From CAIKMD01 sp963803265 (GTDB lineage Bacteria > Pseudomonadota > Alphaproteobacteria > ATCC43930 > CGMCC-115725): DNA of 64,000 nt. The position numbers were made by a program, and so were the translations under genes. The DNA lies in the NCBI GenBank assembly GCA_963803265.1, contig CAWDLZ010000012.1, positions 62,001 through 126,000 of the forward strand, in the 5' to 3' direction. The notes below the pieces were generated by a model. It saw only the letters and a program-made list of their open reading frames with translations, was not told the origin of the DNA and ran no database searches. Below, piece after piece: positions 38,663 through 48,245 of the stretch (positions are counted from its first letter, which is position 1; each line of letters opens with the position of its first letter).

Positions 38663-40289
38663 CCCGCCTTATTCACGACGGGAGCGATTGTAGGCTGGCG
38701 GATGTAGCGTAAGCCGCTGATTGCGAGCATGATTCTGTTGTCAGGACAGAGTCGAAGCCGCGATCACGGAGCGCCACATCCGCCATGAACAAAGATAACC
38801 TCCTGCCGTTTTCCCTGCCAGCGATTTGCCGCAAGAAAGTGAGCGTAGCTTTCGACGGCGGGATGCTGTCGTCGGATGCGGGCGTGCTGCTGCTGCGCGG
38901 GGTCGAGCGGCATCTGGGCGTTGCAGCGCGCCTCGCGACCTGCCTGAAGGATCGCCGTGATTCCGATCGCATCGATCACACGGTCGAGGAGATGCTGCGG
39001 CTTCGGATGTTTGCGATCGCGGCGGGGTACGAGGACGCCAACGACTGCAACAAACTGCGGGACGACCCGGTATTCAAGATGGCGGTGGGCCGAGCACCGG
39101 GAAGCGGCGAGGCGCTGTGCGCGCAACCGACCATGTCGCGGTTGGAGAATGCGCCGTCGCGGATCGAGATCGCGCGACTGATGCTGGCGCTGGTGGATCA
39201 GTTCTGTGCCAGTTACGCGCGGGCGCCGGCTTCGATTATTCTCGACATCGACGACACCTTCGACGCGGTGCATGGCCGGCAGCAGTTATCGCTGTTCAAC
39301 GCGCATTACGACGAACGCTGCTTCCTGCCGATCCATATCTACGAGGGGACGAGCGGCAAGCCCGTTGCCGTCATCCTGCGCAGCGGCAAGACGCCGGGCG
39401 GGATCGAAGTGCGCACGATCCTGAAGCATGTCATTGCCCGCATTCGCCGGCACTGGCCGAAGGTCAACATCCTGGTGCGCGGTGACAGCCACTACGGTCG
39501 AAGTCAAGGCGATGGATTGGTGCGAAGCCAATGGGATTGGCTACATCTTCGGCTTCGGCGGCAACCCGGTGCTCGCCGGCATGATCCGGTCGGTTGCCGA
39601 CGCGGTGTGCGTCGAGCGCGCGGTGACCGGAACCGAGAAGCTGCGCCGCTGGAGCCACGCTGCGTTACGGCGCCAAGAGTTGGCAAAGACAGCGCCGTGT
39701 CGTCGCCCGGATCGAGGCGACGAAGCTCGGCCTCGATGTCCGTTACGTCGTCACCTCGCTCAAGGGCAGCGCCAAGCATCTCTATGAGACAGTCTACTGT
39801 GGCCGCGGCCAAGCGGAGAACTTCATCAAGCTACACAAGGCCCAGCTCGCCTCGGATCGTACGTCGTGCCGTGACCCGCGGGCCAATCAGATGCGCCTCA
39901 TCCTGCACACGGCGGCTTATTGGCTGCTTCTCACTCTGCGCGCTGCCGCGCCCAAGCGTTCCTCTTGGAGAACGGCCGAGTTCACGACGCTGCGATTGCG
40001 GCTGATCAAGATCGCCGCCCGCGTCGTCGAGGGCGCCGCTCGAATTCGCCTCTGGCTGCCGACAGCTTGCCCGGACGCAGCGATCTTCCGGCTGCTCGCC
40101 GGCCGCTTCGCCGCTGCGGGACCATGACCCACGGGGCGATGTGCCCCGCCGAACCCTTCCCGCAACCTCCAGCCCTCGACCCAATAAAATCCCGATCAGC
40201 GTCGTAACGAACGCGATGGATCAGCCTTGTCACACTTCAAAAGAATCGTGGTGCGCCGAAAATCGCGCTACGCTCGTGAATACAAACGG
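38663..40289 (+). mobile_element. IS1380-family insertion sequence, copy 1
   Basis: A 1,627-bp element flanked by CTAG on both sides (38659-38662 and 40290-40293), the expected 4-bp duplication of IS1380-type insertion. Imperfect terminal repeats of 16 bases are CCCGCCTTATTCACGA and, inverted, CCGTTTGTATTCACGA. It is in opposite orientation to copies 2 and 3. It sits exactly on the native TAG stop of the STAND-type gene (CTAG contains the TAG), so the stop codon is preserved. Confidence 0.92.
38785..40127 (+). pseudogene. IS1380 transposase, copy 1, two frameshifts
   Basis: The same transposase as in copies 2 and 3, but with one extra A near 39500 (GGTCGAAGTC against GGTCGAGTC) and one extra C near 39654 (GGAGCCACG against GGAGCACG). 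One further base change replaces Ser113 by Ala. Unless these are sequencing errors the protein is truncated after VRGDSHYGR, losing the last catalytic glutamate. Confidence 0.88.
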
Positions 40290-40562
40290 CTAGGTTGCTT
40301 GGTGGCTCGCGAGCCAGATGCCGCCAAAGTTGACCAACCGGTTGATTTCGGATTGAGCGACGCCCCTCTCTCTCGCTCGATCCAAGAATGTTGAAAAAAC
40401 TTCGGCATCACCAGACAATGCGGCAAGCTTACCCAGGCTAACTATGATAGGTCCGTTCGACCGTAGTGCGGAATTGAAGGCGTAATTAAGGCCCGCACGA
40501 GCTGTAGCTAATCTCTCAGCACTATTTGCGGTTCTCGACGCCTTCGAAACGAACGCCTCTAG
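40290..40562 (-). pseudogene. Severed 3' end of the methyltransferase-STAND-repeat gene
   Basis: This piece encodes EAFVSKASRTANSAERLATA onward to GGIWLASHQAT and the TAG stop, 89 codons. Reading across the CTAG duplication, the codon sequence of the large fragment (ATG ATA CTA) continues exactly in frame into GAG GCG TTC here, so excision of copies 2 and 3 would restore one gene. Its base composition is as AT-rich as the large fragment. An upstream start in the IS end could give a 111-residue chimera (MSHFKRIVVRRKSR...), probably not meaningful. Confidence 0.85.
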
Positions 40563-42187
40563 CCGTTTGTATTCACGAGCGTAGCGCGATTTTCGGCGCA
40601 CCACGATTCTTTTGAAGTGTGACAAGGCTGATCCATCGCGTTCGTTACGACGCTGATCGGGATTTTATTGGGTCGAGGGCTGGAGGTTGCGGGAAGGGTT
40701 CGGCGGGGCACATCGCCCCGTGGGTCATGGTCCCGCAGCGGCGAAGCGGCCGGCGAGCAGCCGGAAGATCGCTGCGTCCGGGCAAGCTGTCGGCAGCCAG
40801 AGGCGAATTCGAGCGGCGCCCTCGACGACGCGGGCGGCGATCTTGATCAGCCGCAATCGCAGCGTCGTGAACTCGGCCGTTCTCCAAGAGGAACGCTTGG
40901 GCGCGGCAGCGCGCAGAGTGAGAAGCAGCCAATAAGCCGCCGTGTGCAGGATGAGGCGCATCTGATTGGCCCGCGGGTCACGGCACGACGTACGATCCGA
41001 GGCGAGCTGGGCCTTGTGTAGCTTGATGAAGTTCTCCGCTTGGCCGCGGCCACAGTAGACTGTCTCATAGAGATGCTTGGCGCTGCCCTTGAGCGAGGTG
41101 ACGACGTAACGGACATCGAGGCCGAGCTTCGTCGCCTCGATCCGGGCGACGACACGGCGCTGTCTTTGCCAACTCTTGGCGCCGTAACGCAGCGTGCTCC
41201 AGCGGCGCAGCTTCTCGGTTCCGGTCACCGCGCGCTCGACGCACACCGCGTCGGCAACCGACCGGATCATGCCGGCGAGCACCGGGTTGCCGCCGAAGCC
41301 GAAGATGTAGCCAATCCCATTGGCTTCGCACCAATCCATCGCCTTGACTCGACCGTAGTGGCTGTCACCGCGCACCAGGATGTTGACCTTCGGCCAGTGC
41401 CGGCGAATGCGGGCAATGACATGCTTCAGGATCGTGCGCACTTCGATCCCGCCCGGCGTCTTGCCGCTGCGCAGGATGACGGCAACGGGCTTGCCGCTCG
41501 TCCCCTCGTAGATATGGATCGGCAGGAAGCAGCGTTCGTCGTAATGCGCGTTGAACAGCGATAACTGCTGCCGGCCATGCACCGCGTCGAAGGTGTCGTC
41601 GATGTCGAGAATAATCGAAGCCGGCGCCCGCGCGTAACTGGCACAGAACTGATCCACCAGCGCCAGCATCAGTCGCGCGATCTCGATCCGCGACGGCGCA
41701 TTCTCCAACCGCGACATGGTCGGTTGCGAGCACAGCGCCTCGCCGCTTCCCGGTGCTCGGCCCACCGCCATCTTGAATACCGGGTCGTCCCGCAGTTTGT
41801 TGCAGTCGTTGGCGTCCTCGTACCCCGCCGCGATCGCAAACATCCGAAGCCGCAGCATCTCCTCGACCGTGTGATCGATGCGATCGGAATCACGGCGATC
41901 CTTCAGGCAGGTCGCGAGGCGCGCTGCAACGCCCAGATGCCGCTCGACCCCGCGCAGCAGCAGCACGCCCGCATCCGACGACAGCATCCCGCCGTCGAAA
42001 GCTACGCTCACTTTCTTGCGGCAAATCGCTGGCAGGGAAAACGGCAGGAGGTTATCTTTGTTCATGGCGGATGTGGCGCTCCGTGATCGCGGCTTCGACT
42101 CTGTCCTGACAACAGAATCATGCTCGCAATCAGCGGCTTACGCTACATCCGCCAGCCTACAATCGCTCCCGTCGTGAATAAGGCGGG
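40563..42187 (-). mobile_element. IS1380-family insertion sequence, copy 2
   Basis: A 1,625-bp element between CTAG at 40559-40562 and CTAG at 42188-42191. It is head-to-tail with copy 3 and shares the middle CTAG with it. The sequence appears identical to copy 3 and differs from copy 1 by two indels and one substitution. The identical state indicates very recent duplication, or an assembly repeat. Confidence 0.92.
40725..42065 (-). CDS. IS1380 family transposase (intact), copy 2
   Basis: A 446-residue DDE transposase starting MNKDNLLPFSLPAICRKKVS. The catalytic acidic residues are visible in IILDIDDTFDAVHG (about D154-D157), VRGDSHYG (D234) and CGRGQAENFIKLHK (E344), the pattern of IS1380 (DDE group 1). 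The N-terminal part holds the putative end-binding helices. Full length and intact, so it can supply activity to all three copies. Confidence 0.95.
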   Translation of the reverse strand: MNKDNLLPFSLPAICRKKVSVAFDGGMLSSDAGVLLLRGVERHLGVAARLATCLKDRRDSDRIDHTVEEMLRLRMFAIAAGYEDANDCNKLRDDPVFKMAVGRAPGSGEALCSQPTMSRLENAPSRIEIARLMLALVDQFCASYARAPASIILDIDDTFDAVHGRQQLSLFNAHYDERCFLPIHIYEGTSGKPVAVILRSGKTPGGIEVRTILKHVIARIRRHWPKVNILVRGDSHYGRVKAMDWCEANGIGYIFGFGGNPVLAGMIRSVADAVCVERAVTGTEKLRRWSTLRYGAKSWQRQRRVVARIEATKLGLDVRYVVTSLKGSAKHLYETVYCGRGQAENFIKLHKAQLASDRTSCRDPRANQMRLILHTAAYWLLLTLRAAAPKRSSWRTAEFTTLRLRLIKIAARVVEGAARIRLWLPTACPDAAIFRLLAGRFAAAGP

Positions 42188-42191
42188 CTAG

Positions 42192-43816
42192 CCGTTTGTA
42201 TTCACGAGCGTAGCGCGATTTTCGGCGCACCACGATTCTTTTGAAGTGTGACAAGGCTGATCCATCGCGTTCGTTACGACGCTGATCGGGATTTTATTGG
42301 GTCGAGGGCTGGAGGTTGCGGGAAGGGTTCGGCGGGGCACATCGCCCCGTGGGTCATGGTCCCGCAGCGGCGAAGCGGCCGGCGAGCAGCCGGAAGATCG
42401 CTGCGTCCGGGCAAGCTGTCGGCAGCCAGAGGCGAATTCGAGCGGCGCCCTCGACGACGCGGGCGGCGATCTTGATCAGCCGCAATCGCAGCGTCGTGAA
42501 CTCGGCCGTTCTCCAAGAGGAACGCTTGGGCGCGGCAGCGCGCAGAGTGAGAAGCAGCCAATAAGCCGCCGTGTGCAGGATGAGGCGCATCTGATTGGCC
42601 CGCGGGTCACGGCACGACGTACGATCCGAGGCGAGCTGGGCCTTGTGTAGCTTGATGAAGTTCTCCGCTTGGCCGCGGCCACAGTAGACTGTCTCATAGA
42701 GATGCTTGGCGCTGCCCTTGAGCGAGGTGACGACGTAACGGACATCGAGGCCGAGCTTCGTCGCCTCGATCCGGGCGACGACACGGCGCTGTCTTTGCCA
42801 ACTCTTGGCGCCGTAACGCAGCGTGCTCCAGCGGCGCAGCTTCTCGGTTCCGGTCACCGCGCGCTCGACGCACACCGCGTCGGCAACCGACCGGATCATG
42901 CCGGCGAGCACCGGGTTGCCGCCGAAGCCGAAGATGTAGCCAATCCCATTGGCTTCGCACCAATCCATCGCCTTGACTCGACCGTAGTGGCTGTCACCGC
43001 GCACCAGGATGTTGACCTTCGGCCAGTGCCGGCGAATGCGGGCAATGACATGCTTCAGGATCGTGCGCACTTCGATCCCGCCCGGCGTCTTGCCGCTGCG
43101 CAGGATGACGGCAACGGGCTTGCCGCTCGTCCCCTCGTAGATATGGATCGGCAGGAAGCAGCGTTCGTCGTAATGCGCGTTGAACAGCGATAACTGCTGC
43201 CGGCCATGCACCGCGTCGAAGGTGTCGTCGATGTCGAGAATAATCGAAGCCGGCGCCCGCGCGTAACTGGCACAGAACTGATCCACCAGCGCCAGCATCA
43301 GTCGCGCGATCTCGATCCGCGACGGCGCATTCTCCAACCGCGACATGGTCGGTTGCGAGCACAGCGCCTCGCCGCTTCCCGGTGCTCGGCCCACCGCCAT
43401 CTTGAATACCGGGTCGTCCCGCAGTTTGTTGCAGTCGTTGGCGTCCTCGTACCCCGCCGCGATCGCAAACATCCGAAGCCGCAGCATCTCCTCGACCGTG
43501 TGATCGATGCGATCGGAATCACGGCGATCCTTCAGGCAGGTCGCGAGGCGCGCTGCAACGCCCAGATGCCGCTCGACCCCGCGCAGCAGCAGCACGCCCG
43601 CATCCGACGACAGCATCCCGCCGTCGAAAGCTACGCTCACTTTCTTGCGGCAAATCGCTGGCAGGGAAAACGGCAGGAGGTTATCTTTGTTCATGGCGGA
43701 TGTGGCGCTCCGTGATCGCGGCTTCGACTCTGTCCTGACAACAGAATCATGCTCGCAATCAGCGGCTTACGCTACATCCGCCAGCCTACAATCGCTCCCG
43801 TCGTGAATAAGGCGGG
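42192..43816 (-). mobile_element. IS1380-family insertion sequence, copy 3
   Basis: A 1,625-bp element with CTAG at both ends (42188-42191 and 43817-43820). Its right end interrupts codon 993 of the STAND-type gene. The tandem arrangement CTAG-IS-CTAG-IS-CTAG would arise if one element inserted into the CTAG border of the other. Confidence 0.92.
42354..43694 (-). CDS. IS1380 family transposase (intact), copy 3
   Basis: Residue for residue the same 446-residue transposase as copy 2, with DIDDTFD, RGDSHYG and GQAENFIK catalytic motifs. The start follows an AGGAGG-type sequence in the element (CAGGAGGTTATCTTTG on the plus strand is the complement side). Intact. Confidence 0.95.
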   Translation of the reverse strand: MNKDNLLPFSLPAICRKKVSVAFDGGMLSSDAGVLLLRGVERHLGVAARLATCLKDRRDSDRIDHTVEEMLRLRMFAIAAGYEDANDCNKLRDDPVFKMAVGRAPGSGEALCSQPTMSRLENAPSRIEIARLMLALVDQFCASYARAPASIILDIDDTFDAVHGRQQLSLFNAHYDERCFLPIHIYEGTSGKPVAVILRSGKTPGGIEVRTILKHVIARIRRHWPKVNILVRGDSHYGRVKAMDWCEANGIGYIFGFGGNPVLAGMIRSVADAVCVERAVTGTEKLRRWSTLRYGAKSWQRQRRVVARIEATKLGLDVRYVVTSLKGSAKHLYETVYCGRGQAENFIKLHKAQLASDRTSCRDPRANQMRLILHTAAYWLLLTLRAAAPKRSSWRTAEFTTLRLRLIKIAARVVEGAARIRLWLPTACPDAAIFRLLAGRFAAAGP

Positions 43817-46796
43817 CTAGTATCATTCCTACGGTATTTTCGTCGCTTGCCTGATGTTCCGATAGCAAACGAATTGCCTCTGCTTCATTGCCCAACCTAG
43901 TGGCAATCTCGGCTTCGGCTGAAATAAGTATAGGGCCCTGCCCGCCAGCTACTCGGCAATTTCTCAGGATCGTCTGTGCTTCGACCTGCCTCCCAGTACG
44001 GCAGAGCAATTTGATGAGAGCAAATGCCACGCCTTCGTCGCCCGGGCGCTCGGCAAAAAGGCTCGCCAACATTCCCTCGGCCTCAGGATTTCTTCCCCGC
44101 TCCAAGGAGGCCGCGAGTTTGGCCTTCAAGCTAAAACTCCCTGGGAACTGCGCGAGTCCTCGCTTAACTGTAGCCTGCTCCTCCTCGGTCTTTCCTTGAT
44201 GTTGGTAAGCGCGTGCCAAGTTCAGAAACACAATTACGTCTGGCTGCCTCGATTCCTGAAAACGAAACGCTTCAACCGCGCGAGCGTACTCATGGAGCCC
44301 CATAAAGCTACGGCCATATTGACCAGCGACCCACTCGCTACTGGTCTGACTTAAGTCAAAAATTCCAAGCCACTCCAGAGCTTTTTGGTAAGCTTTGACG
44401 AAAAGCAAGGAATTTATATAGGACAGCTTAATACCGTGAATGTTCGGGTACTGCTTTAGTAGTTCCTGATAATCAACTTCTCCGGCACCCTCTTGACCCT
44501 CGCCAGCTCGCATTTTGCAGGCGGCAATGTGCATCAGGTCTCTCGCAGAAACGAACCCCTGCTTAGCAGCCACTTGGTACAGGGATAAAGCGTCCTTATA
44601 TTTTCTTGTCCTGAACCAATAGTCGGCAGCTAATATGATCTCCGACCTAAAGTACCTTCCGAATAGAGCCGATTTCTCAACAGCCGTTGAAAGCATCAAA
44701 TGGAAGTACGCCTCGCGTAACCACTTGGGATCGTCATCCTGCCTGTAAAGATCGTTAAATGCATGGAAAGTAGCTTCGTGGTTGAAGGCCTCTCGTAGTG
44801 CTCTCGTTTCCTCGCTGCCGTCTTCCGAAGCCGTTTGCTCTTCCGATTCGGTGGCATCAGATGAATACAAATGCTCGCCGTCATCGGATAGCCGCCGCAA
44901 CCGCAGAACGTTGATTCCATCAACTAGCGTCCGCCATCTGTGGTCGGGGATCTCGTAGAGCAAGCCCGAGTCCAGGGCCGTTGCCACACTCTCTCCGGAC
45001 GAAAATTGCTCTAGGAAGAATTTTGGAGTGGCAATTCGCAGATGCGAGAATGCATCCATCGCCGGCCTCTCGGTAGGTCCAATCATCCGTCGCCACAAAT
45101 GGCTTCTCATATTTAGTTCGAGGAGCCGCAAAAACTTGTCGTCAAGCACACGCCAGCCGGCTTTTTGAATGTACCTTCCTGCTAACTCCGCAAGCGCCGG
45201 ATGCCTGTCAATCGCTGCTATCAATCGCGGCGGATAGTCACCAACATTCAGACTTGCCCGATCGACATAATCGTCAAGAATATTGATGATGGACGCGTCG
45301 TCACCAAACCGCCCGACCCTCGCTACAAATTGCTTTCCCGGTTCGCTGGCTGGAAAGACAAACGTGCTAATTGGTACTGGGCGATGGCCCACAATTAATT
45401 TTGCGCCCTCGCACCCCATTAGCAGTTCGAATACGCGCTCAACCTCTTTATCAGCAAATTTTCCCGACCAATCAATTGCTCTATCCAGGTCGTCTACATA
45501 AATAAGAAGTGCTTTCGCGAACCGATTAAAAAACCCGCGCAGGTCAGTCTCGATATCTGCTAAACGGATAGAATCAAGGCCAGAGAGCAACTCGATCGGC
45601 AAGCGTAAGCCTACAGATGAGAAGATTTTTTCAATTAAAGACCAGGCGCTCGGGTGCTCTTGTAGCTCAACAAAAACACCAGTGCGATGGTGCGAACGCA
45701 TGGAGAGGAGATGGCGAGCGATGGTGGACTTGCCTGTCCCACGGCCGCCGATGATGCTCGCGAACCTTCCAGGACTTCTCAGGAATTCTTCGAGAACGTT
45801 TAGTTGTGGACCGAAGCCGCGAAAATGACGAACCACCTCATTGATTTCCCGCTTCTCGATTTTTTCGGCGGCAATGAATTTTGCGACTAAACGCGAGAAT
45901 GTTTTATGGAGAATGATTTTTTCTTGTGCGGGTTCTAGCGCGGAGACGCGAGAACCGGGATACTGCCGGAGTTGAAATGTCAGTGCAGCGAATTGAAGCT
46001 CAAAATCGAGCTTGGCGATTCGCGCGCCTCGCAGCTTCTCATCCGTGGTTGTAAGAATGCCCAAGCCTTGCCACTTCTCCCATTGTTTGAGCCTTCCATG
46101 GAACACGCTCTCTTTGGCCGATCTCGATTTGGAGGAGGCTGACTTTTTTAACACCAGATTGAACCAGCGATTACCAGATTTCGTTGGCTCCTCTGTGACC
46201 GAACTATCGAAGCCAATTTCTCTGCAGGTACTGATTAAACACTCAATGTCCCAACACGCATTCCTATGTTCGGATTGTGGAAAGACCTGAAAGTCCTGAA
46301 TGATAAAAAGATCGGGTTCGGTTATGCCCCCATAAACTGCCGAGAGCAGTTTCGCAGTATCCCCGATGTTTAATTCGTGAAGCACGTTTCTGCAGAAAAT
46401 TGTGAGCGGCCGGGGCGCTTGTTCGGCCGCGGGCCATTGCTGGTAGAATTCCGTCAGCGGAATTGGCTCCAAGCGGCGATGCAGCCGTAGCTCGCGAGCC
46501 AAATCCTGGACCGCAGTCAGCGACTTCGGTTCATCAACCGCAACATAGATTATCTCCTTATTTTCAGTGAACGCCGCAAGTTCCGATAAACGTCTGAGGA
46601 GGATACCGTTTCCGCATCCAAGGTCGATGATCGAGCCCACTCGCTGTGCGTCCAATCGCACTGAGAGCAGGGTCGCGACTGTCTTCAACTGAGAATCTAT
46701 ATCTGCGTCGTGCGAGGATTGTACTTCAGCGTTACCGCCGAAACGGCTCAGAAAATCAATTAGCCTCTGTTCGTCTACAGTAGGAGCTATCGGCAT
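43767..46796 (-). CDS. SAM methyltransferase - STAND NTPase - helical repeat protein, interrupted by IS at codon 993
   Basis: Three parts are visible. Residues about 40-220 are a class I SAM-dependent methyltransferase: motif I IIDLGCGNGILLRRL (56-70), acidic AVDEP near 88, IFCRNVLHELN (133-143) and LFIIQDFQVF (163-172). Residues about 320-560 are a P-loop NTPase: Walker A IIGGRGTGKSTIARH (348-361), Walker B LLIYVDDLDRA (430-440) and a sensor-like KLIVGHRP (466-473), the STAND/AAA arrangement. Residues about 690-990 are TPR-like helical repeats (ALSLYQVAAKQGF, ARAYQHQGKTEEEQATVKRG). Codons 994-1009 come from the IS end; the true C-terminus is at 40290-40562, for about 1,082 residues in all. 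Its GC is visibly lower than its neighbours', suggesting transfer. The role may be antiviral defence or signalling; no named family was recognised for the whole architecture. Confidence 0.85.
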   Translation of the reverse strand: MPIAPTVDEQRLIDFLSRFGGNAEVQSSHDADIDSQLKTVATLLSVRLDAQRVGSIIDLGCGNGILLRRLSELAAFTENKEIIYVAVDEPKSLTAVQDLARELRLHRRLEPIPLTEFYQQWPAAEQAPRPLTIFCRNVLHELNIGDTAKLLSAVYGGITEPDLFIIQDFQVFPQSEHRNACWDIECLISTCREIGFDSSVTEEPTKSGNRWFNLVLKKSASSKSRSAKESVFHGRLKQWEKWQGLGILTTTDEKLRGARIAKLDFELQFAALTFQLRQYPGSRVSALEPAQEKIILHKTFSRLVAKFIAAEKIEKREINEVVRHFRGFGPQLNVLEEFLRSPGRFASIIGGRGTGKSTIARHLLSMRSHHRTGVFVELQEHPSAWSLIEKIFSSVGLRLPIELLSGLDSIRLADIETDLRGFFNRFAKALLIYVDDLDRAIDWSGKFADKEVERVFELLMGCEGAKLIVGHRPVPISTFVFPASEPGKQFVARVGRFGDDASIINILDDYVDRASLNVGDYPPRLIAAIDRHPALAELAGRYIQKAGWRVLDDKFLRLLELNMRSHLWRRMIGPTERPAMDAFSHLRIATPKFFLEQFSSGESVATALDSGLLYEIPDHRWRTLVDGINVLRLRRLSDDGEHLYSSDATESEEQTASEDGSEETRALREAFNHEATFHAFNDLYRQDDDPKWLREAYFHLMLSTAVEKSALFGRYFRSEIILAADYWFRTRKYKDALSLYQVAAKQGFVSARDLMHIAACKMRAGEGQEGAGEVDYQELLKQYPNIHGIKLSYINSLLFVKAYQKALEWLGIFDLSQTSSEWVAGQYGRSFMGLHEYARAVEAFRFQESRQPDVIVFLNLARAYQHQGKTEEEQATVKRGLAQFPGSFSLKAKLAASLERGRNPEAEGMLASLFAERPGDEGVAFALIKLLCRTGRQVEAQTILRNCRVAGGQGPILISAEAEIATRLGNEAEAIRLLSEHQASDENTVGMILARLIHDGSDCRLADVA

Positions 46797-46802
46797 CCGC
46801 AG

Positions 46803-46820
46803 AAATGTCCTGCGACATTT
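46803..46820. promoter_or_regulatory. Palindrome just upstream of the STAND-type gene
   Basis: AAATGTC-CTGC-GACATTT is a perfect 7-bp inverted repeat that ends seven bases before the start codon at 46796. It could be an operator near the transcription start or an mRNA hairpin hiding the ribosome-binding site. No regulator gene is adjacent. Confidence 0.45.
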
Positions 46821-46948
46821 GATGTTTGTTCATCGGATAACCACTGGACACGAACAGAATAGACACATCTTCGGGGCCGGAAGCAACAAGTTCGTTCGTG
46901 GCCGAAGGCAGGCGAAGTTACAAGGTCCGGTGCGCTCTTTCCGTGAGC

Positions 46949-48220
46949 CTATCCGGCGGGCTTGGTCGCGCCCACGGCGCCCGACGCCTTGATCTCGCCG
47001 ATCCGCTTGTCGTCGAGGCGCAGCACCTGGCGCAGTATCTCGTCGGTATGCTCGCCCAACAAGGGCGAGCGGGTGACCTCGGTCTCGCTATCCGAGAGCT
47101 TGATCGGGTTGCCGACGCTCAGGTATTTGCCGCGCTTCGGGTGATCGACCTCGACCACCGTTCCGGTCGCGCGCAAGGACGGCTCCTCGGCCAGCTCCTT
47201 CATCGACAGGATCGGGCCGCACGGAATGTCGTATTTGTTGAGGATGTCCATGGCCTCGAGCTTGGTCTTGGTCATGGTCCATTCCTCGATCGTGGCGAAG
47301 ATATGCTTGAGCCGCGGCAGCCTTGCCTCGGGCTTGGCGTAATCGGGATGGGCGATCCACTCCTCCTTGCCGATGACCTTGCAGATCGCGCCCCAGACCG
47401 GCGCCTGGGTGATGAAATAGATGTAAGCGTTGGGATCGGTCTCCCAGCCCTTGCATTTCAGGATCCAGCCGGGCTGGCCGCCGCCCGAATCGTTGCCCGC
47501 GCGCGGCGTCGCGTCGCCGAACGGGACGCCCTCGCCGTACTGGCTGTACTCGACGAGCGGCCCATGCTTGAGGCGCTGCTGGTCGCGCAGCTTAACCCGG
47601 CACAGATTGAAGACGCCATCCTGCATCGAGGCCTGCACGCGCTGGCCCTTGCCGGTCACGGTGCGCTGAAACAGCGCGGCGACGATGCCGAGCGCGAGAT
47701 GAAGCCCGGTGCCGCTGTCGCCGATCTGCGCGCCCGTCACCAGCGGCGGCCCGTCGCGGAATCCGGTCGTCGAGGCGGCGCCGCCGGTGCATTGCGCGAC
47801 GTTTTCATAGACTTTGCAATCCTCGTAAGGGCCGGGCCCGAAGCCCTTGACCGAGGCGTAGATGAGGCGCGGGTTCAATTCCTGCAGCCTTTCCCAGGTG
47901 AAGCCCATGCGGTCGAGCACGCCGGGACCGAAATTCTCGACCAGCACGTCGCACGCCTTGACCAGCCCCTCGATCACCTTGGCGCCCTCGGGATTCTTGG
48001 CATCGATGGTGATCGAGCGCTTGTTGTGGTTGAGCATGGTGAAATAGAGGCTGTCGACATTGGGCAGGTCGCGCAATTGGCCGCGGGTGATGTCGCCGGT
48101 GCCGGGACGCTCGACCTTGATGCAATCCGCGCCGAACCAGGCGAGAAGCTGGGTGCAGGTCGGGCCCGACTGGACGTGGGTGAAGTCGAGAATGCGGATG
48201 CCGTCGAGTGCCTTGCCCAT
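46949..48220 (-). CDS. frc: Formyl-CoA:oxalate CoA-transferase (CaiB/BaiF family)
   Basis: A class III CoA-transferase of 423 residues (O. formigenes Frc has 428). The catalytic aspartate is in AQIGDSGTGLHLALG (D168), the equivalent of Asp169. The Frc glycine loop reads NDSGGGQPGWILKCKGWE, and the N-terminus GIRILDFTHVQSGPTCTQLL is typical. It would move CoA from formyl-CoA (or succinyl-CoA) to oxalate or another acid. The start at 48220 (MGKALDGIR) follows the ThDP gene by 25 bases on the same strand, so they are co-transcribed. Confidence 0.9.
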   Translation of the reverse strand: MGKALDGIRILDFTHVQSGPTCTQLLAWFGADCIKVERPGTGDITRGQLRDLPNVDSLYFTMLNHNKRSITIDAKNPEGAKVIEGLVKACDVLVENFGPGVLDRMGFTWERLQELNPRLIYASVKGFGPGPYEDCKVYENVAQCTGGAASTTGFRDGPPLVTGAQIGDSGTGLHLALGIVAALFQRTVTGKGQRVQASMQDGVFNLCRVKLRDQQRLKHGPLVEYSQYGEGVPFGDATPRAGNDSGGGQPGWILKCKGWETDPNAYIYFITQAPVWGAICKVIGKEEWIAHPDYAKPEARLPRLKHIFATIEEWTMTKTKLEAMDILNKYDIPCGPILSMKELAEEPSLRATGTVVEVDHPKRGKYLSVGNPIKLSDSETEVTRSPLLGEHTDEILRQVLRLDDKRIGEIKASGAVGATKPAG

Positions 48221-48245
48221 CGATTCCTCGCGTCGGAGTTTCTGG

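Noticed and set aside
40290..40625. An independent 111-residue gene between IS copies 1 and 2
   Set aside because: Its first 22 codons are the IS end and the rest continues the interrupted STAND-type gene exactly in frame.
38663..43816. A composite transposon carrying cargo between IS copies
   Set aside because: The only DNA between the copies is the severed 3' end of the disrupted gene; the geometry is explained by separate insertions at CTAG.
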